DNA of 18,776 nucleotides from Methanobacteriota archaeon (lineage in GTDB: Archaea > Halobacteriota > Methanosarcinia > Methanosarcinales > Methanoperedenaceae): NCBI GenBank assembly GCA_018900975.1, contig JAHIFK010000330.1, positions 1 to 18,776 of the forward strand, in the 5' to 3' direction. This document shows positions 1 to 6,872 of this stretch, piece after piece. Made by a program: the position numbers and the translations under genes. Within the stretch, counting starts at the first letter, position 1. Each line of letters opens with the position of its first letter. A model generated the notes under the pieces. The model searched no databases, was not told where the DNA came from, and worked only from the letters and a program-made list of their open reading frames with translations.

Positions 1-37
1 AAAGATATTAGCTGGATAAAACTATACAACTTAAACT

Positions 38-268
38 ATGGAATTATCAGGCTGGATATTGATCGGGCTTGCAGTATTTTTGTTGATGGATTCCTCGATG
101 TCGATAATTCTTGGCGATCGCTACATGCGGTGGGGTCTTGGGTCCACGCCTGCCTTCTATCAGAGGTTAATGGAACGCATATACAAACTACCTCCGGTAA
201 CCCTTCTTGGATTAAAGTTATCTGAAATGTCAGCTGGTGTGCTACTGTTATTTTTGGGTATGTCATGA
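38..268 (+). CDS. Small two-helix membrane protein, function unknown
   Basis: A 76-residue protein. A hydrophobic stretch at about residues 5-28 and another at about 55-75 look like two membrane helices. They flank a charged, aromatic-rich middle containing GDRYMRWG and the cationic MERIYK. This layout suggests a small integral membrane protein with a short loop. I do not recognise a named family and assign no function. The ATG at 38 has no clear Shine-Dalgarno sequence. The window begins only 37 bases upstream, so its promoter and any upstream partner cannot be judged. The gene reads in the same direction as the trp cluster but is separated from it by 166 bases that hold a separate promoter, so it is probably not part of that operon. 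The codon HIP1-like octamer GCGATCGC lies inside it at 114-121. Confidence 0.6.
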   Translation: MELSGWILIGLAVFLLMDSSMSIILGDRYMRWGLGSTPAFYQRLMERIYKLPPVTLLGLKLSEMSAGVLLLFLGMS

Positions 269-369
269 AAACGTTCGAAATGCGATCGCATGACCTAACG
301 CGCTGCATCTACGGCATTGATTTTTAGCGGGAAAGGCATATATTGCATAAAATCGAAAATCCACAACCC

Positions 370-380
370 TTATATATAAT
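370..380 (+). promoter_or_regulatory. TATA box of the trp cluster
   Basis: The run TTATATATAAT is a strong archaeal box A. Initiation would be expected roughly 25 bases downstream, near position 400, giving a leader of about 35 bases before the ATG at 435. The AAGGAA at 425-430 is a likely ribosome binding site. Confidence 0.7.
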
Positions 381-389
381 GAACATAAT

Positions 390-415
390 TGTACATCAGT
401 GTACTAAAACGTACA
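390..415 (+). promoter_or_regulatory. Three phased GTAC boxes, candidate TrpY-type operator
   Basis: TGTACA (390-395), TGTACT (400-405) and CGTACA (410-415) repeat with exact 10-bp spacing, so they face the same side of the helix. They cover the predicted transcription start, between the TATA box and the trpC ATG. The archaeal tryptophan repressor TrpY of Methanothermobacter recognises TRP boxes with consensus TGTACA. The link to tryptophan-dependent repression here is inferred from box sequence, spacing and position upstream of trp genes. No trpY gene is visible in the window. Confidence 0.6.
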
Positions 416-434
416 ATCAAGAGCAAGGAAATCT

Positions 435-2705
435 ATGCATAAGATAATCAATGACATACTGGACTCAACAAAAAAAAGGCTACCTTCTCCCGGTAACAAA
501 AAAACAGGAAGGATTACAACACGTGATTTCAGGGAGAGCGTAAAAGCCATAAAAAACAAAAACCTTATACCAGTCATAGCTGAAGTAAAACCCTCATCCC
601 CGACAAGGTTCATCAGGGACGTTACACCCAAAGATGCCGCTGGGATCGCAAAACAGATGGAAGAAGCCGGCGCGGCAGCCATATCTGTGCTCACAGAACC
701 GCAGTTCTTTAAAGGCAGCATCAGGAACCTTAACAGCGTGAGGGGCGCTGTAGGAATTCCAGTCCTGCGAAAAGATTTCATCATAGATAGAACACAGATA
801 TATGAAGCAGAAAGCGATCTGATCCTTCTCATAGCAGGAATCTTGGGCAGCAGCCTGGATGATTTTGTAAATGAGGCTATCGCAAGCGGTCGGCAGCCCC
901 TGGTAGAAGTGCATAATGAAATTGAACTTGAAAAAGCCCTCAAAACGCGTGCAAATATAATCGGGATAAACAACCGCGACCTTACGACCATGAAAGTTGA
1001 CATTTCAACAACTGAAGAACTGGCGCCGCTCATAAGAGGCAGGATCATCGTGAGCGAAAGCGGGATATCATCATCCCAGGACGCCGTGCGCATGTTTGAT
1101 GCAGGCGCGGATGCGATTCTGGTGGGAACATCTATCATGCAGGGAAATGTTTATGAAAAGACTTACGAATTAGTACATGCATTGAACGAACATTTGAAAA
1201 TAAAACCGCAGATGAAGGCGCCCAGAGTCACGAGCCTCCAGAGTCGCGCCTCTGGAGGGCGCATACACGTCGACTGTCACGCCAGTCGATTGCGTACACA
1301 CGTATGCCAGCGCACTGGCATACATGGACGCGCGTCCTCAAGGGGCGCAACCCTTGACGTATGCCCTCGCAGGGCATACGTGGGTACCAAGTCGAGAAGC
1401 GTAGCTTTCGGAGCCGGCGTATACACCTATGCCCTGCGGGGCATACGTGTGCGCGGAGTCGAGAACCCGCAGGGTTTCGGCATTGATGAACGCAGATTTA
1501 TTGCATCGGAAGAAGCTATGAAACAGGAAATTAATTCTACCAAATTCGGTAAATACGGCGGGCAGTTCGTACCTGAAGTGCTCATGCCTGCACTTGAAGA
1601 ACTGACTGAGCAGTATGAGAAATACAAAGACGATCCGATTTTTAATGAGGAATTGAACTACTATCTTAAGGATTTTGCCGGGCGTCCATCGCCTCTATAT
1701 CATGCAAAGCGGCTCAGCAAAGAATACGGCGTAAAGATATATCTCAAGCGCGAAGACCTTATTCACGGCGGGGCGCATAAGCTTAACAATACGCTCGGGC
1801 AGGGACTTCTTGCCAGGTATATGGGTAAAAAGAGGATAATCGCGGAGACAGGCGCAGGTCAGCATGGAACAGCCTGTGCGATGGCAGGGGCTGCTTTTGG
1901 TATCAAGACCGAGGTTTACATGGGCGCAAAGGATACTGTGCGCCAGCGCATGAACGTGTTGAGGATGGAATTGATGGGCACAAAAGTCATTCCTGTCAAA
2001 GGCGGCTCCCAGACCCTGAAAGATGCAATAAATGAAGCAATGCGCGACTGGGTGGCAAATGTTGAGACCACGCATTACCTGATCGGCTCTGTGGTAGGAC
2101 CGCATCCTTTTCCAACAATTGTCCGCGACTTCCAGAGCGTTATAGGGAAAGAGGTGCGCACACAAATAATGGAAAAGGAAGGGCGTTTCCCTGATTCCAT
2201 TGTCGCCTGCACAGGCGGAGGCAGTAATGCGATGGGAATATTCCATCCCTTCATCGAAGATGATGTAGACCTTTTCGCCGTGGAAGCAGGCGGAAGCGGC
2301 ATGAAAGTGACTGATAAAGAAGCGCTTCATTCTGCGACCCTATGCACAGGTGAAGATGGCGTACTTCATGGTATGCGCACTAAGGTTTTGCAAAATAAGT
2401 ACGGTCAGATACTTGAATCAAGTTCGATCGCTGCTGGTCTTGATTATGCGGGCGTTGGTCCTGAGCTTGCTTATCTTGCTGACATTGGCAGGCTCAAACC
2501 ATGCAATTCCATGGACGCTGAAGCTCTTGATGCGTTCAACGACCTGTGCATGCTTGAGGGCATTATCCCTGCACTTGAGTCATCACACGCTGTCGCTTAT
2601 GTCAAGAAAGCAGCTGCGTCTGGAGACCTGGGCGATGTCGTTGTGATAAACCTCTCAGGCAGGGGCGACAAAGACCTTGAGACAGTGATGGGGTTGAGAA
2701 AATGA
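435..2705 (+). CDS. trpC-trpB: TrpC-TrpB fused ORF: indole-3-glycerol phosphate synthase + tryptophan synthase beta, joined by a repeat-encoded linker
   Basis: One uninterrupted 756-codon frame. Residues 1-259 are indole-3-glycerol phosphate synthase: IAEVKPSSP (K52), FFKGS, LRKDF (K113), LVEVH (E158), GINNRDL and VSESGI, the expected barrel landmarks at full length. Residues 362-756 (from the ATG at 1518) are a complete TrpB1-type beta chain. It has KFGKYGGQFVPE, HKLN with the PLP lysine (K88 of TrpB numbering, 449 of the ORF), AETGAGQHG and the phosphate loop GGGSNA. Residues 260-361 match neither enzyme. They are arginine-rich and are encoded by the palindromic element at 1230-1480. TrpC and TrpB catalyse non-consecutive groups of the tryptophan pathway, with TrpB acting with TrpA on indole. 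The weak GGAAG at 1508-1512 could allow internal initiation of TrpB at 1518. Whether a true fusion protein is made is unknown. The stop overlaps the trpA start (ATGA). Confidence 0.9.
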   Translation: MHKIINDILDSTKKRLPSPGNKKTGRITTRDFRESVKAIKNKNLIPVIAEVKPSSPTRFIRDVTPKDAAGIAKQMEEAGAAAISVLTEPQFFKGSIRNLNSVRGAVGIPVLRKDFIIDRTQIYEAESDLILLIAGILGSSLDDFVNEAIASGRQPLVEVHNEIELEKALKTRANIIGINNRDLTTMKVDISTTEELAPLIRGRIIVSESGISSSQDAVRMFDAGADAILVGTSIMQGNVYEKTYELVHALNEHLKIKPQMKAPRVTSLQSRASGGRIHVDCHASRLRTHVCQRTGIHGRASSRGATLDVCPRRAYVGTKSRSVAFGAGVYTYALRGIRVRGVENPQGFGIDERRFIASEEAMKQEINSTKFGKYGGQFVPEVLMPALEELTEQYEKYKDDPIFNEELNYYLKDFAGRPSPLYHAKRLSKEYGVKIYLKREDLIHGGAHKLNNTLGQGLLARYMGKKRIIAETGAGQHGTACAMAGAAFGIKTEVYMGAKDTVRQRMNVLRMELMGTKVIPVKGGSQTLKDAINEAMRDWVANVETTHYLIGSVVGPHPFPTIVRDFQSVIGKEVRTQIMEKEGRFPDSIVACTGGGSNAMGIFHPFIEDDVDLFAVEAGGSGMKVTDKEALHSATLCTGEDGVLHGMRTKVLQNKYGQILESSSIAAGLDYAGVGPELAYLADIGRLKPCNSMDAEALDAFNDLCMLEGIIPALESSHAVAYVKKAAASGDLGDVVVINLSGRGDKDLETVMGLRK
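1230..1480. repeat. Palindromic repeat element, copy 1, inside the trpC-trpB ORF
   Basis: A chain of eight hairpins: 1235-1258 (9-bp stem), 1270-1289 (7 bp), 1302-1323 (9 bp, loop CGCA), 1338-1357 (7 bp), 1357-1381 (11 bp, loop CGC), 1396-1408 (AAGC/GCTT plus a G-T pair), 1424-1449 (10 pairs around one C-C mismatch, loop TGCG) and 1463-1477 (AACCC/GGGTT plus a G-T pair). Positions 1268-1330 match 17357-17419 at 59 of 63 positions. The region has no match to trpC, trpF or trpB. Outer limits are approximate. It stays open in the trp frame. I do not recognise a named repeat family. Confidence 0.85.
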
Positions 2706-3478
2706 AGATATCAGAAAAGTTCAGCGAGCTTAAGAAGAAAAAAGAAGGCGCGCTGATAGCATACATCTGCGCCGGGGACCCATCGCCTGATGCCACAAAA
2801 GAATACGTGACCGCGCTTGTGAGGGGTGGCGCTGATATCATCGAGCTGGGGCTTCCGTTCTCAGACCCAACAGCCGACGGCCCCACTATCCAGGCTGGGA
2901 TCGAACGTGCGCTCAACGGCGGGATGACTCCTGATATTTATTTCAGGACAGTGGCTTCTCTTAAAATGCATATACCTCTTGTGGTAATGACATATTACAA
3001 CATCATTTTCAAAAGAGGGCTTGAGAAGTTCGTAAAGGACTGCGCTGAATCGGGGATCTCAGGGATCATAGCACCAGACCTGCCGCCTGAAGAATCAGGA
3101 GAGCTCGCGGATTTTTGTATAAAACATGATGTTGACCTCATATTTCTGGTTGCGCCCACGACCACGGATGAAAGGTTGAAACGCATTCTTGCAGAGGGAA
3201 AGGGTTTCATATACCTCGTGGCTCGTCTGGGCGTCACCGGAGCGAGGACTGATGTTGCAGCATCGACGCACGAATTGATAAAAAGGGTAAAGACCACAAC
3301 GCCCAAAGCTGTGGGATTTGGCATCTCAAATGGAAAGCAGGCTGCTGAGATCATTAGCGCAGGGGCGGACGGAGTGATCGTAGGCTCTGCTTTTGTGGAC
3401 ATTATCGCAAGTGGGAAGGATGTTCCAGCAAGGCTTGAGGCGCTGGCGAGGGGGTTTAAGGAGGGAGCGCGGGGGTAA
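2702..3478 (+). CDS. trpA: Tryptophan synthase alpha chain
   Basis: A 258-residue TIM-barrel protein of normal TrpA length. It cleaves indole-3-glycerol phosphate to indole and glyceraldehyde 3-phosphate and passes indole to TrpB. Visible landmarks are YICAGDPSPD near residue 21, the catalytic IIELGLPFSDPTADGP (E48 and D59), VVMTYYN, GISGIIAPDLPPEES, FLVAPTTTDERL, YLVARLGVTGAR and the phosphate-binding VGFGIS and VIVGSAFV stretches. The ATG at 2702 overlaps the TrpB stop as ATGA, which indicates translational coupling within one transcript. It is the last gene of the cluster; the next gene points the other way. No trpD, trpE, trpG or trpF follows, so the rest of the pathway must be encoded elsewhere. 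Confidence 0.95.
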   Translation: MKISEKFSELKKKKEGALIAYICAGDPSPDATKEYVTALVRGGADIIELGLPFSDPTADGPTIQAGIERALNGGMTPDIYFRTVASLKMHIPLVVMTYYNIIFKRGLEKFVKDCAESGISGIIAPDLPPEESGELADFCIKHDVDLIFLVAPTTTDERLKRILAEGKGFIYLVARLGVTGARTDVAASTHELIKRVKTTTPKAVGFGISNGKQAAEIISAGADGVIVGSAFVDIIASGKDVPARLEALARGFKEGARG

Positions 3479-3541
3479 GATACCTGATTTACATATGTTA
3501 TTATAAAATCATCTTTAGCGTAAAAAAGTAAAAAAGCCCTT

Positions 3542-4399
3542 TCAACCGGGCAAATATTTCCCGATCAGATCATTCAGTTTTCTCTTTGTTTCCACAGGTA
3601 TCTTATCCGGCGCAGTCAGGATCGCCCCGTTCAACGCATTCGCGCACACGCAACTCCTCTCCAGTGATATCTTTTTGATAGCCTCCTTGATGATATTGCG
3701 CACAGCCTCCTCATTCTTCATGGCGTTCTGGATCACTATATCGATAGTCACATCCTCCTCATGCCACACATCATAATCCGTAACAGTGGCGATAATGCTC
3801 AGGCACATCTCAGCCTCACGCGCAAGTTTTGCCTCAGGAAGCGCTGTCATCCCGATAATGTCAAAACCGAGCTTCTGGTACACCCTTGATTCAGCCCGCG
3901 TAGAGAACTGCGGGCCTTCCATGCAGACATAAGTACCCTTGCTGTGCAACCTGTAGCCGAGCTTTTTCGTAATGCCTGCCAGCATCGTGTTCATCTCAGG
4001 GCAGAACGGGTCTGCAAAGCCTGTGTGGACAACAATACCTTCATCAAAGAACGTGCTCTCCCGAAGGCGAGTCCGGTCGAATATCTGGTCAGGGATAACG
4101 ATATCAAGAGGCTTGAGTTCAGGCTTCAGGCTGCCAACGGCTGAAGCTGATATTATCCTTGTCACGCCAAGTTTCTTAAGAGCCAGGATATTCGCCCTTG
4201 AGTTCAGTTTGCTTGGCGATATCCTGTGCCCCTTGCCGTGCCTGGGAAGGAAGGCCACAAACATGTCCCCGAAAGAGCCGATCGTTATCGCATCTGACGG
4301 TTTCCCGAATGGTGTATCTATCTCAACTTCCTTCACATTGTCCAGCATTGAGGCATCATACACGCCACTGCCGCCTATTATTGCTATATCTGCCTTCAT
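3542..4399 (-). CDS. S-methyl-5'-thioadenosine phosphorylase / purine nucleoside phosphorylase
   Basis: A 285-residue member of the MTAP/PNP family. It phosphorolyses a purine nucleoside, probably methylthioadenosine, to free base plus (methylthio)ribose 1-phosphate. Landmarks are the N-terminal phosphate loop GGSGVYD (9-15), PRHGKGHRISPSKLNSRANI (52-71), SASAVGSL (84-91), MEGPQFST (160-167), IGMTALPEAKLAREAEM and TDYDVW (207-212). Paired aspartates in TDYD are the adenine-recognising residues of MTAP, whereas PNPs carry Asn, so a 6-aminopurine substrate is the better guess. A methylthioinosine preference, known in some methanogens, cannot be excluded. It starts 3 bases after the stop of the phosphoribosyltransferase gene, with GGAG about 9 bases before its ATG, so the two form an operon for purine salvage. 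Confidence 0.9.
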   Translation of the reverse strand: MKADIAIIGGSGVYDASMLDNVKEVEIDTPFGKPSDAITIGSFGDMFVAFLPRHGKGHRISPSKLNSRANILALKKLGVTRIISASAVGSLKPELKPLDIVIPDQIFDRTRLRESTFFDEGIVVHTGFADPFCPEMNTMLAGITKKLGYRLHSKGTYVCMEGPQFSTRAESRVYQKLGFDIIGMTALPEAKLAREAEMCLSIIATVTDYDVWHEEDVTIDIVIQNAMKNEEAVRNIIKEAIKKISLERSCVCANALNGAILTAPDKIPVETKRKLNDLIGKYLPG

Positions 4400-4402
4400 T
4401 TT

Positions 4403-5107
4403 TCACTCTCCACTGTATTTCCAGGTTTTTTCGCCATGAACATTCTTTATTTTAACGATATCTCTCCTTACCATCTCAGCAAGGATCTCATCCATCCTGC
4501 CCGGCTGGGCGATCTCAAAGCTTATCGGGTCGATATTATGGTATTTCAGCAGTCCTGACCTTATTTTTGGTATTGTCCACTCATCGAGTTTTTCTTTTGC
4601 CATGAGTCGGGAGATGATGTCAATCATATCCTCTATGAAGTTCCATGGATACACTATCCATCCCCATTCCTCCACTACCTCGCCTATGTAATCCGGTTTG
4701 ACCTCTGAAGTGTAGAGGTACTGTAATACAGCTGTCCTGACCCCGGCAGGATGGTGTTTTGAGATATATTCTTTTGAATGGACTATGCTCTTTCCTGTAT
4801 CACAGATATCGTCCACAATAAGCACATTCTTTCCCTCGACCGCTTTATCTGCAAGCGGGTACCTGATGGCAGGTCCGCTTCCAGCGCTTGCTGTACCCAC
4901 ATAATGTTCGATCTTCAGGCTCGTAAGGTCGTTCAACCCCAGGAAATCGCACAACACCCTTCCTGCGAACCAGCCCCCGCGAGCCAGAGCTATGATCGTA
5001 TCGGGCTTATAGCCTGATCTCTTCACATCGTTAGAAACATGCCTGCACAAATCATAAATGTAATCCCAGTTCGTTATGACGCATTTGAATTTATCCGGTA
5101 GTACCAT
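4403..5107 (-). CDS. Purine phosphoribosyltransferase (COG2236-like)
   Basis: A 234-residue type I phosphoribosyltransferase. The PRPP-binding loop VLIVDDICDTGKS spans residues 95-107, with the two acidic residues followed by TGKS. The pyrophosphate-loop region LARGGWFAGRVLCDFLG lies at 41-57. The flexible-loop region around EHYVGTASAG is also in place. The last 70 or so residues (after WGWIVYPWNF) form an extra C-terminal module that looks helical and winged-helix-like, ending IVKIKNVHGEKTWKYSGE. The family is usually annotated as hypoxanthine or general nucleobase phosphoribosyltransferase. Exact base specificity cannot be read from sequence. It is the first gene of a two-gene operon with the nucleoside phosphorylase, which would supply its free base. 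A TATA-like CTATTTATC (minus strand, 5139-5147) lies about 35 bases upstream of the ATG. Confidence 0.85.
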   Translation of the reverse strand: MVLPDKFKCVITNWDYIYDLCRHVSNDVKRSGYKPDTIIALARGGWFAGRVLCDFLGLNDLTSLKIEHYVGTASAGSGPAIRYPLADKAVEGKNVLIVDDICDTGKSIVHSKEYISKHHPAGVRTAVLQYLYTSEVKPDYIGEVVEEWGWIVYPWNFIEDMIDIISRLMAKEKLDEWTIPKIRSGLLKYHNIDPISFEIAQPGRMDEILAEMVRRDIVKIKNVHGEKTWKYSGE

Positions 5108-5138
5108 AGTAACACCCGCGTTGAAAAGGAATTACTTT

Positions 5139-5147
5139 GATAAATAG
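5139..5147 (-). promoter_or_regulatory. TATA-like box for the purine salvage operon
   Basis: CTATTTATC on the minus strand, about 35 bases upstream of the phosphoribosyltransferase ATG, predicts a short leader. It shares the 132-bp divergent intergenic region with the promoter of the KaiC-like gene. Confidence 0.45.
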
Positions 5148-5192
5148 ATTTTGAATCTACTTTCCATGATAATTATACGAATGGGATGAACA

Positions 5193-5200
5193 AAATATAT
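5193..5200 (+). promoter_or_regulatory. TATA-like box for the KaiC-like ATPase gene
   Basis: AAATATAT upstream of the ATG at 5240, with AGGTG at 5228-5232 as ribosome binding site. Spacing fits an archaeal promoter with a leader of roughly 15-20 bases. Confidence 0.45.
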
Positions 5201-5239
5201 CTATAAGTAAAACAATAGTAGCTCGTCAGGTGTTTATAT

Positions 5240-6007
5240 ATGTCGGATAAAAAGCATAACAAATTTGAATCAAGCGCAACGCAGCGCGTTCCAACAGGAA
5301 TTCCGGGTTTTGACGAACTTTGCGGCGGGGGTATCCTGAGAAATAGATCATACCTTATATCTGGGGCAGCAGGTGCAGGCAAGACCATATTCGGACTTCA
5401 ATATCTTTATAATGGCATTACAAAATACGGAGAAAGCGGTATTTATATCGCTACTGAAGAGCGTCCTGAACAGGTCAGGGAAAACGTAAAACAGTTCGGC
5501 TGGGACTTTCAGGCCCTGGAAGATGAGGGAAAACTTGCCATACTGGATGCATGTTCAACAAAGATCGGCATACCCTCTCATGAAAAATACGTGGACGTGA
5601 GGCCGTTTGATATGCGCTCCATGCTTGACCAGATCATAGCGATACAGGAAGACATAGATGCAAAGCGCGCGCTTGTGGATGGCACTACCTCTATCGGTTT
5701 CTATATCAGCGACCCTTCAAAGATAAGGGTTGAACTCCTGAAATTAAGCACCACGCTTGAGATCCTGGGACTGACGTCCCTGATGACTTGTGAAATAATC
5801 GATGAAAGCAATGCAAGCAGATTCGGCGTCGAGACCTTTGTCACTGAAGGTACGATCGTGATGTATTACAAGAGGAAGGACACCGTAAGAGAGCGAAGTA
5901 TTGAGGTCTTCAAAATGAGGGGCTCAAACCACAGCCAGAACATTCATCCATATGAGATAACTTCAAATGGTATAGTGGTACATCCTCACGAAGAAGTGTT
6001 CCATTAA
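5240..6007 (+). CDS. KaiC/RadA-like RecA-superfamily ATPase, single domain
   Basis: A 255-residue ATPase of the KaiC/GvpD/Rad55 group (COG0467). It opens with the family signature TGIPGFDELCGGGI, followed by the Walker A GAAGAGKT at 42-49. The paired catalytic glutamates are in YIATEERPEQ (E73, E74), and a Walker B-like ALVD (144-147) is followed by GTTSIG. The family usually has a Ser after the Walker B Asp; here it is Gly. Only one RecA domain is present and no second KaiC domain or obvious output domain, so this is not a circadian KaiC. Members of this group act in signalling or regulation in archaea, but the specific role is unknown. It has its own promoter and is followed after 20 bases by tpiA, so the pair may be co-transcribed. 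No functional link to TIM is evident. Confidence 0.85.
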   Translation: MSDKKHNKFESSATQRVPTGIPGFDELCGGGILRNRSYLISGAAGAGKTIFGLQYLYNGITKYGESGIYIATEERPEQVRENVKQFGWDFQALEDEGKLAILDACSTKIGIPSHEKYVDVRPFDMRSMLDQIIAIQEDIDAKRALVDGTTSIGFYISDPSKIRVELLKLSTTLEILGLTSLMTCEIIDESNASRFGVETFVTEGTIVMYYKRKDTVRERSIEVFKMRGSNHSQNIHPYEITSNGIVVHPHEEVFH

Positions 6008-6027
6008 TTTTTTTCAGGATCCTGTCG

Positions 6028-6696
6028 ATGAAGAAGCCGCTGATAGTGGTCAATTTTAAGACCTATGCAGAAAGCACAGGCGAAAAGGCAGTAAGCATGG
6101 CCCGGTATTGCGAAGAAGTAAGCCATGCCCACGGGGTAAGCATTGTTGCCGTCCCCCAGATACCTGATATATACAGAGTTGCGTGTTCAGTAAAGATCCC
6201 GGTGTATGCCCAGCATATCGACGGTGTGGGAGCAGGAAGCTTTACAGGTCATGTCACGGCAGACTGTATACTGGCAGCAGGCGCTTGCGGGACTCTCATA
6301 AACCATTCAGAACGCCGTATTTTATTATCGGATATAGATTCAGCGGTAAGAGCAGCAAAAAAAGCCGGACTGACAACGATCGTATGTACGAATAACATCG
6401 CTGTCACATCTGCTGCGGCTACGCTGTCACCCGATTTTGTGGCTATCGAACCTCCTGAGCTCATAGGTTCGGGAATCCCGGTCTCAAAAGCAGACCCTGA
6501 TATAGTCAGAGGGGCGGTGGCGGCAGTAAAAAAAATAAATCCTGAAGTGGAAGTACTTTGCGGAGCAGGAATATCTAAAGGCGAAGATGTTGCGGCGGCG
6601 CTTGAACTTGGAACGTCAGGCGTGCTCCTCGCATCTGGTGTCATCAAGGCAAAGGACCCCAGAGCAGCTCTTCTAGACCTTGTGGGAAAGATATGA
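6028..6696 (+). CDS. tpiA: Triosephosphate isomerase (archaeal type)
   Basis: A 222-residue protein, the short archaeal form. It interconverts dihydroxyacetone phosphate and glyceraldehyde 3-phosphate in gluconeogenesis and glycolysis. The catalytic residues are in place: N9 and K11 in VVNFKTY, H93 in INHSERR and E141 in AIEPPELIGSG. The phosphate-binding ends CGAGISKGED and GVLLASGVIKAKDP are also present. The ATG at 6028 begins the expected MKKPLIVVNFKTY, with AGGATC just upstream as a modest ribosome binding site. It lies 20 bases after the KaiC-like gene, on the same strand. A 176-base gap with its own TATA candidates separates it from the tRNA-Lys gene. Confidence 0.96.
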   Translation: MKKPLIVVNFKTYAESTGEKAVSMARYCEEVSHAHGVSIVAVPQIPDIYRVACSVKIPVYAQHIDGVGAGSFTGHVTADCILAAGACGTLINHSERRILLSDIDSAVRAAKKAGLTTIVCTNNIAVTSAAATLSPDFVAIEPPELIGSGIPVSKADPDIVRGAVAAVKKINPEVEVLCGAGISKGEDVAAALELGTSGVLLASGVIKAKDPRAALLDLVGKI

Positions 6697-6743
6697 TATA
6701 AAGATGAGAACGACATTTTTTTTGTAGTATGAGAACAGAGAAA

Positions 6744-6757
6744 GGTTTAAATTATAT
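6744..6757 (+). promoter_or_regulatory. Candidate promoter upstream of tRNA-Lys and the RNA polymerase operon (distal)
   Basis: GGTTTAAATTATAT is a good box A with a purine-rich element before it. It would start transcription near 6780, about 95 bases before the tRNA. A nearer AT-rich candidate is annotated at 6819-6829. Confidence 0.45.
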
Positions 6758-6818
6758 GAAGTCGTTTAAGGGGCGCACGTCCACGAGGTTTTAACACAAC
6801 TTGCATTTGATTACTGAG

Positions 6819-6829
6819 TATTTATTATC
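6819..6829 (+). promoter_or_regulatory. Candidate promoter upstream of tRNA-Lys (proximal)
   Basis: TATTTATTATC lies 44 bases before the tRNA 5' end, which suits an archaeal tRNA promoter with a short 5' leader removed by RNase P. Confidence 0.45.
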
Positions 6830-6872
6830 AATGATTAAAGGCGGAAGCGTAAGCTTAGTGGATAAAATATTT

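Noticed and set aside
404..1138. 244-residue minus-strand ORF opposite trpC
   Set aside because: The plus strand encodes a clear, full-length TrpC here; the antisense translation is Ser/Leu-rich and typical of a shadow frame.
1230..1480. CRISPR array in the palindrome-rich stretch
   Set aside because: The hairpins vary in length and arms, there is no constant repeat with regular unique spacers, and the region is open in the trp frame.
1212..1517. Degenerate trpF between trpC and trpB
   Set aside because: The interval is about half the length needed and its translation in the trp frame shows no barrel motifs; it is explained by the palindromic repeat.
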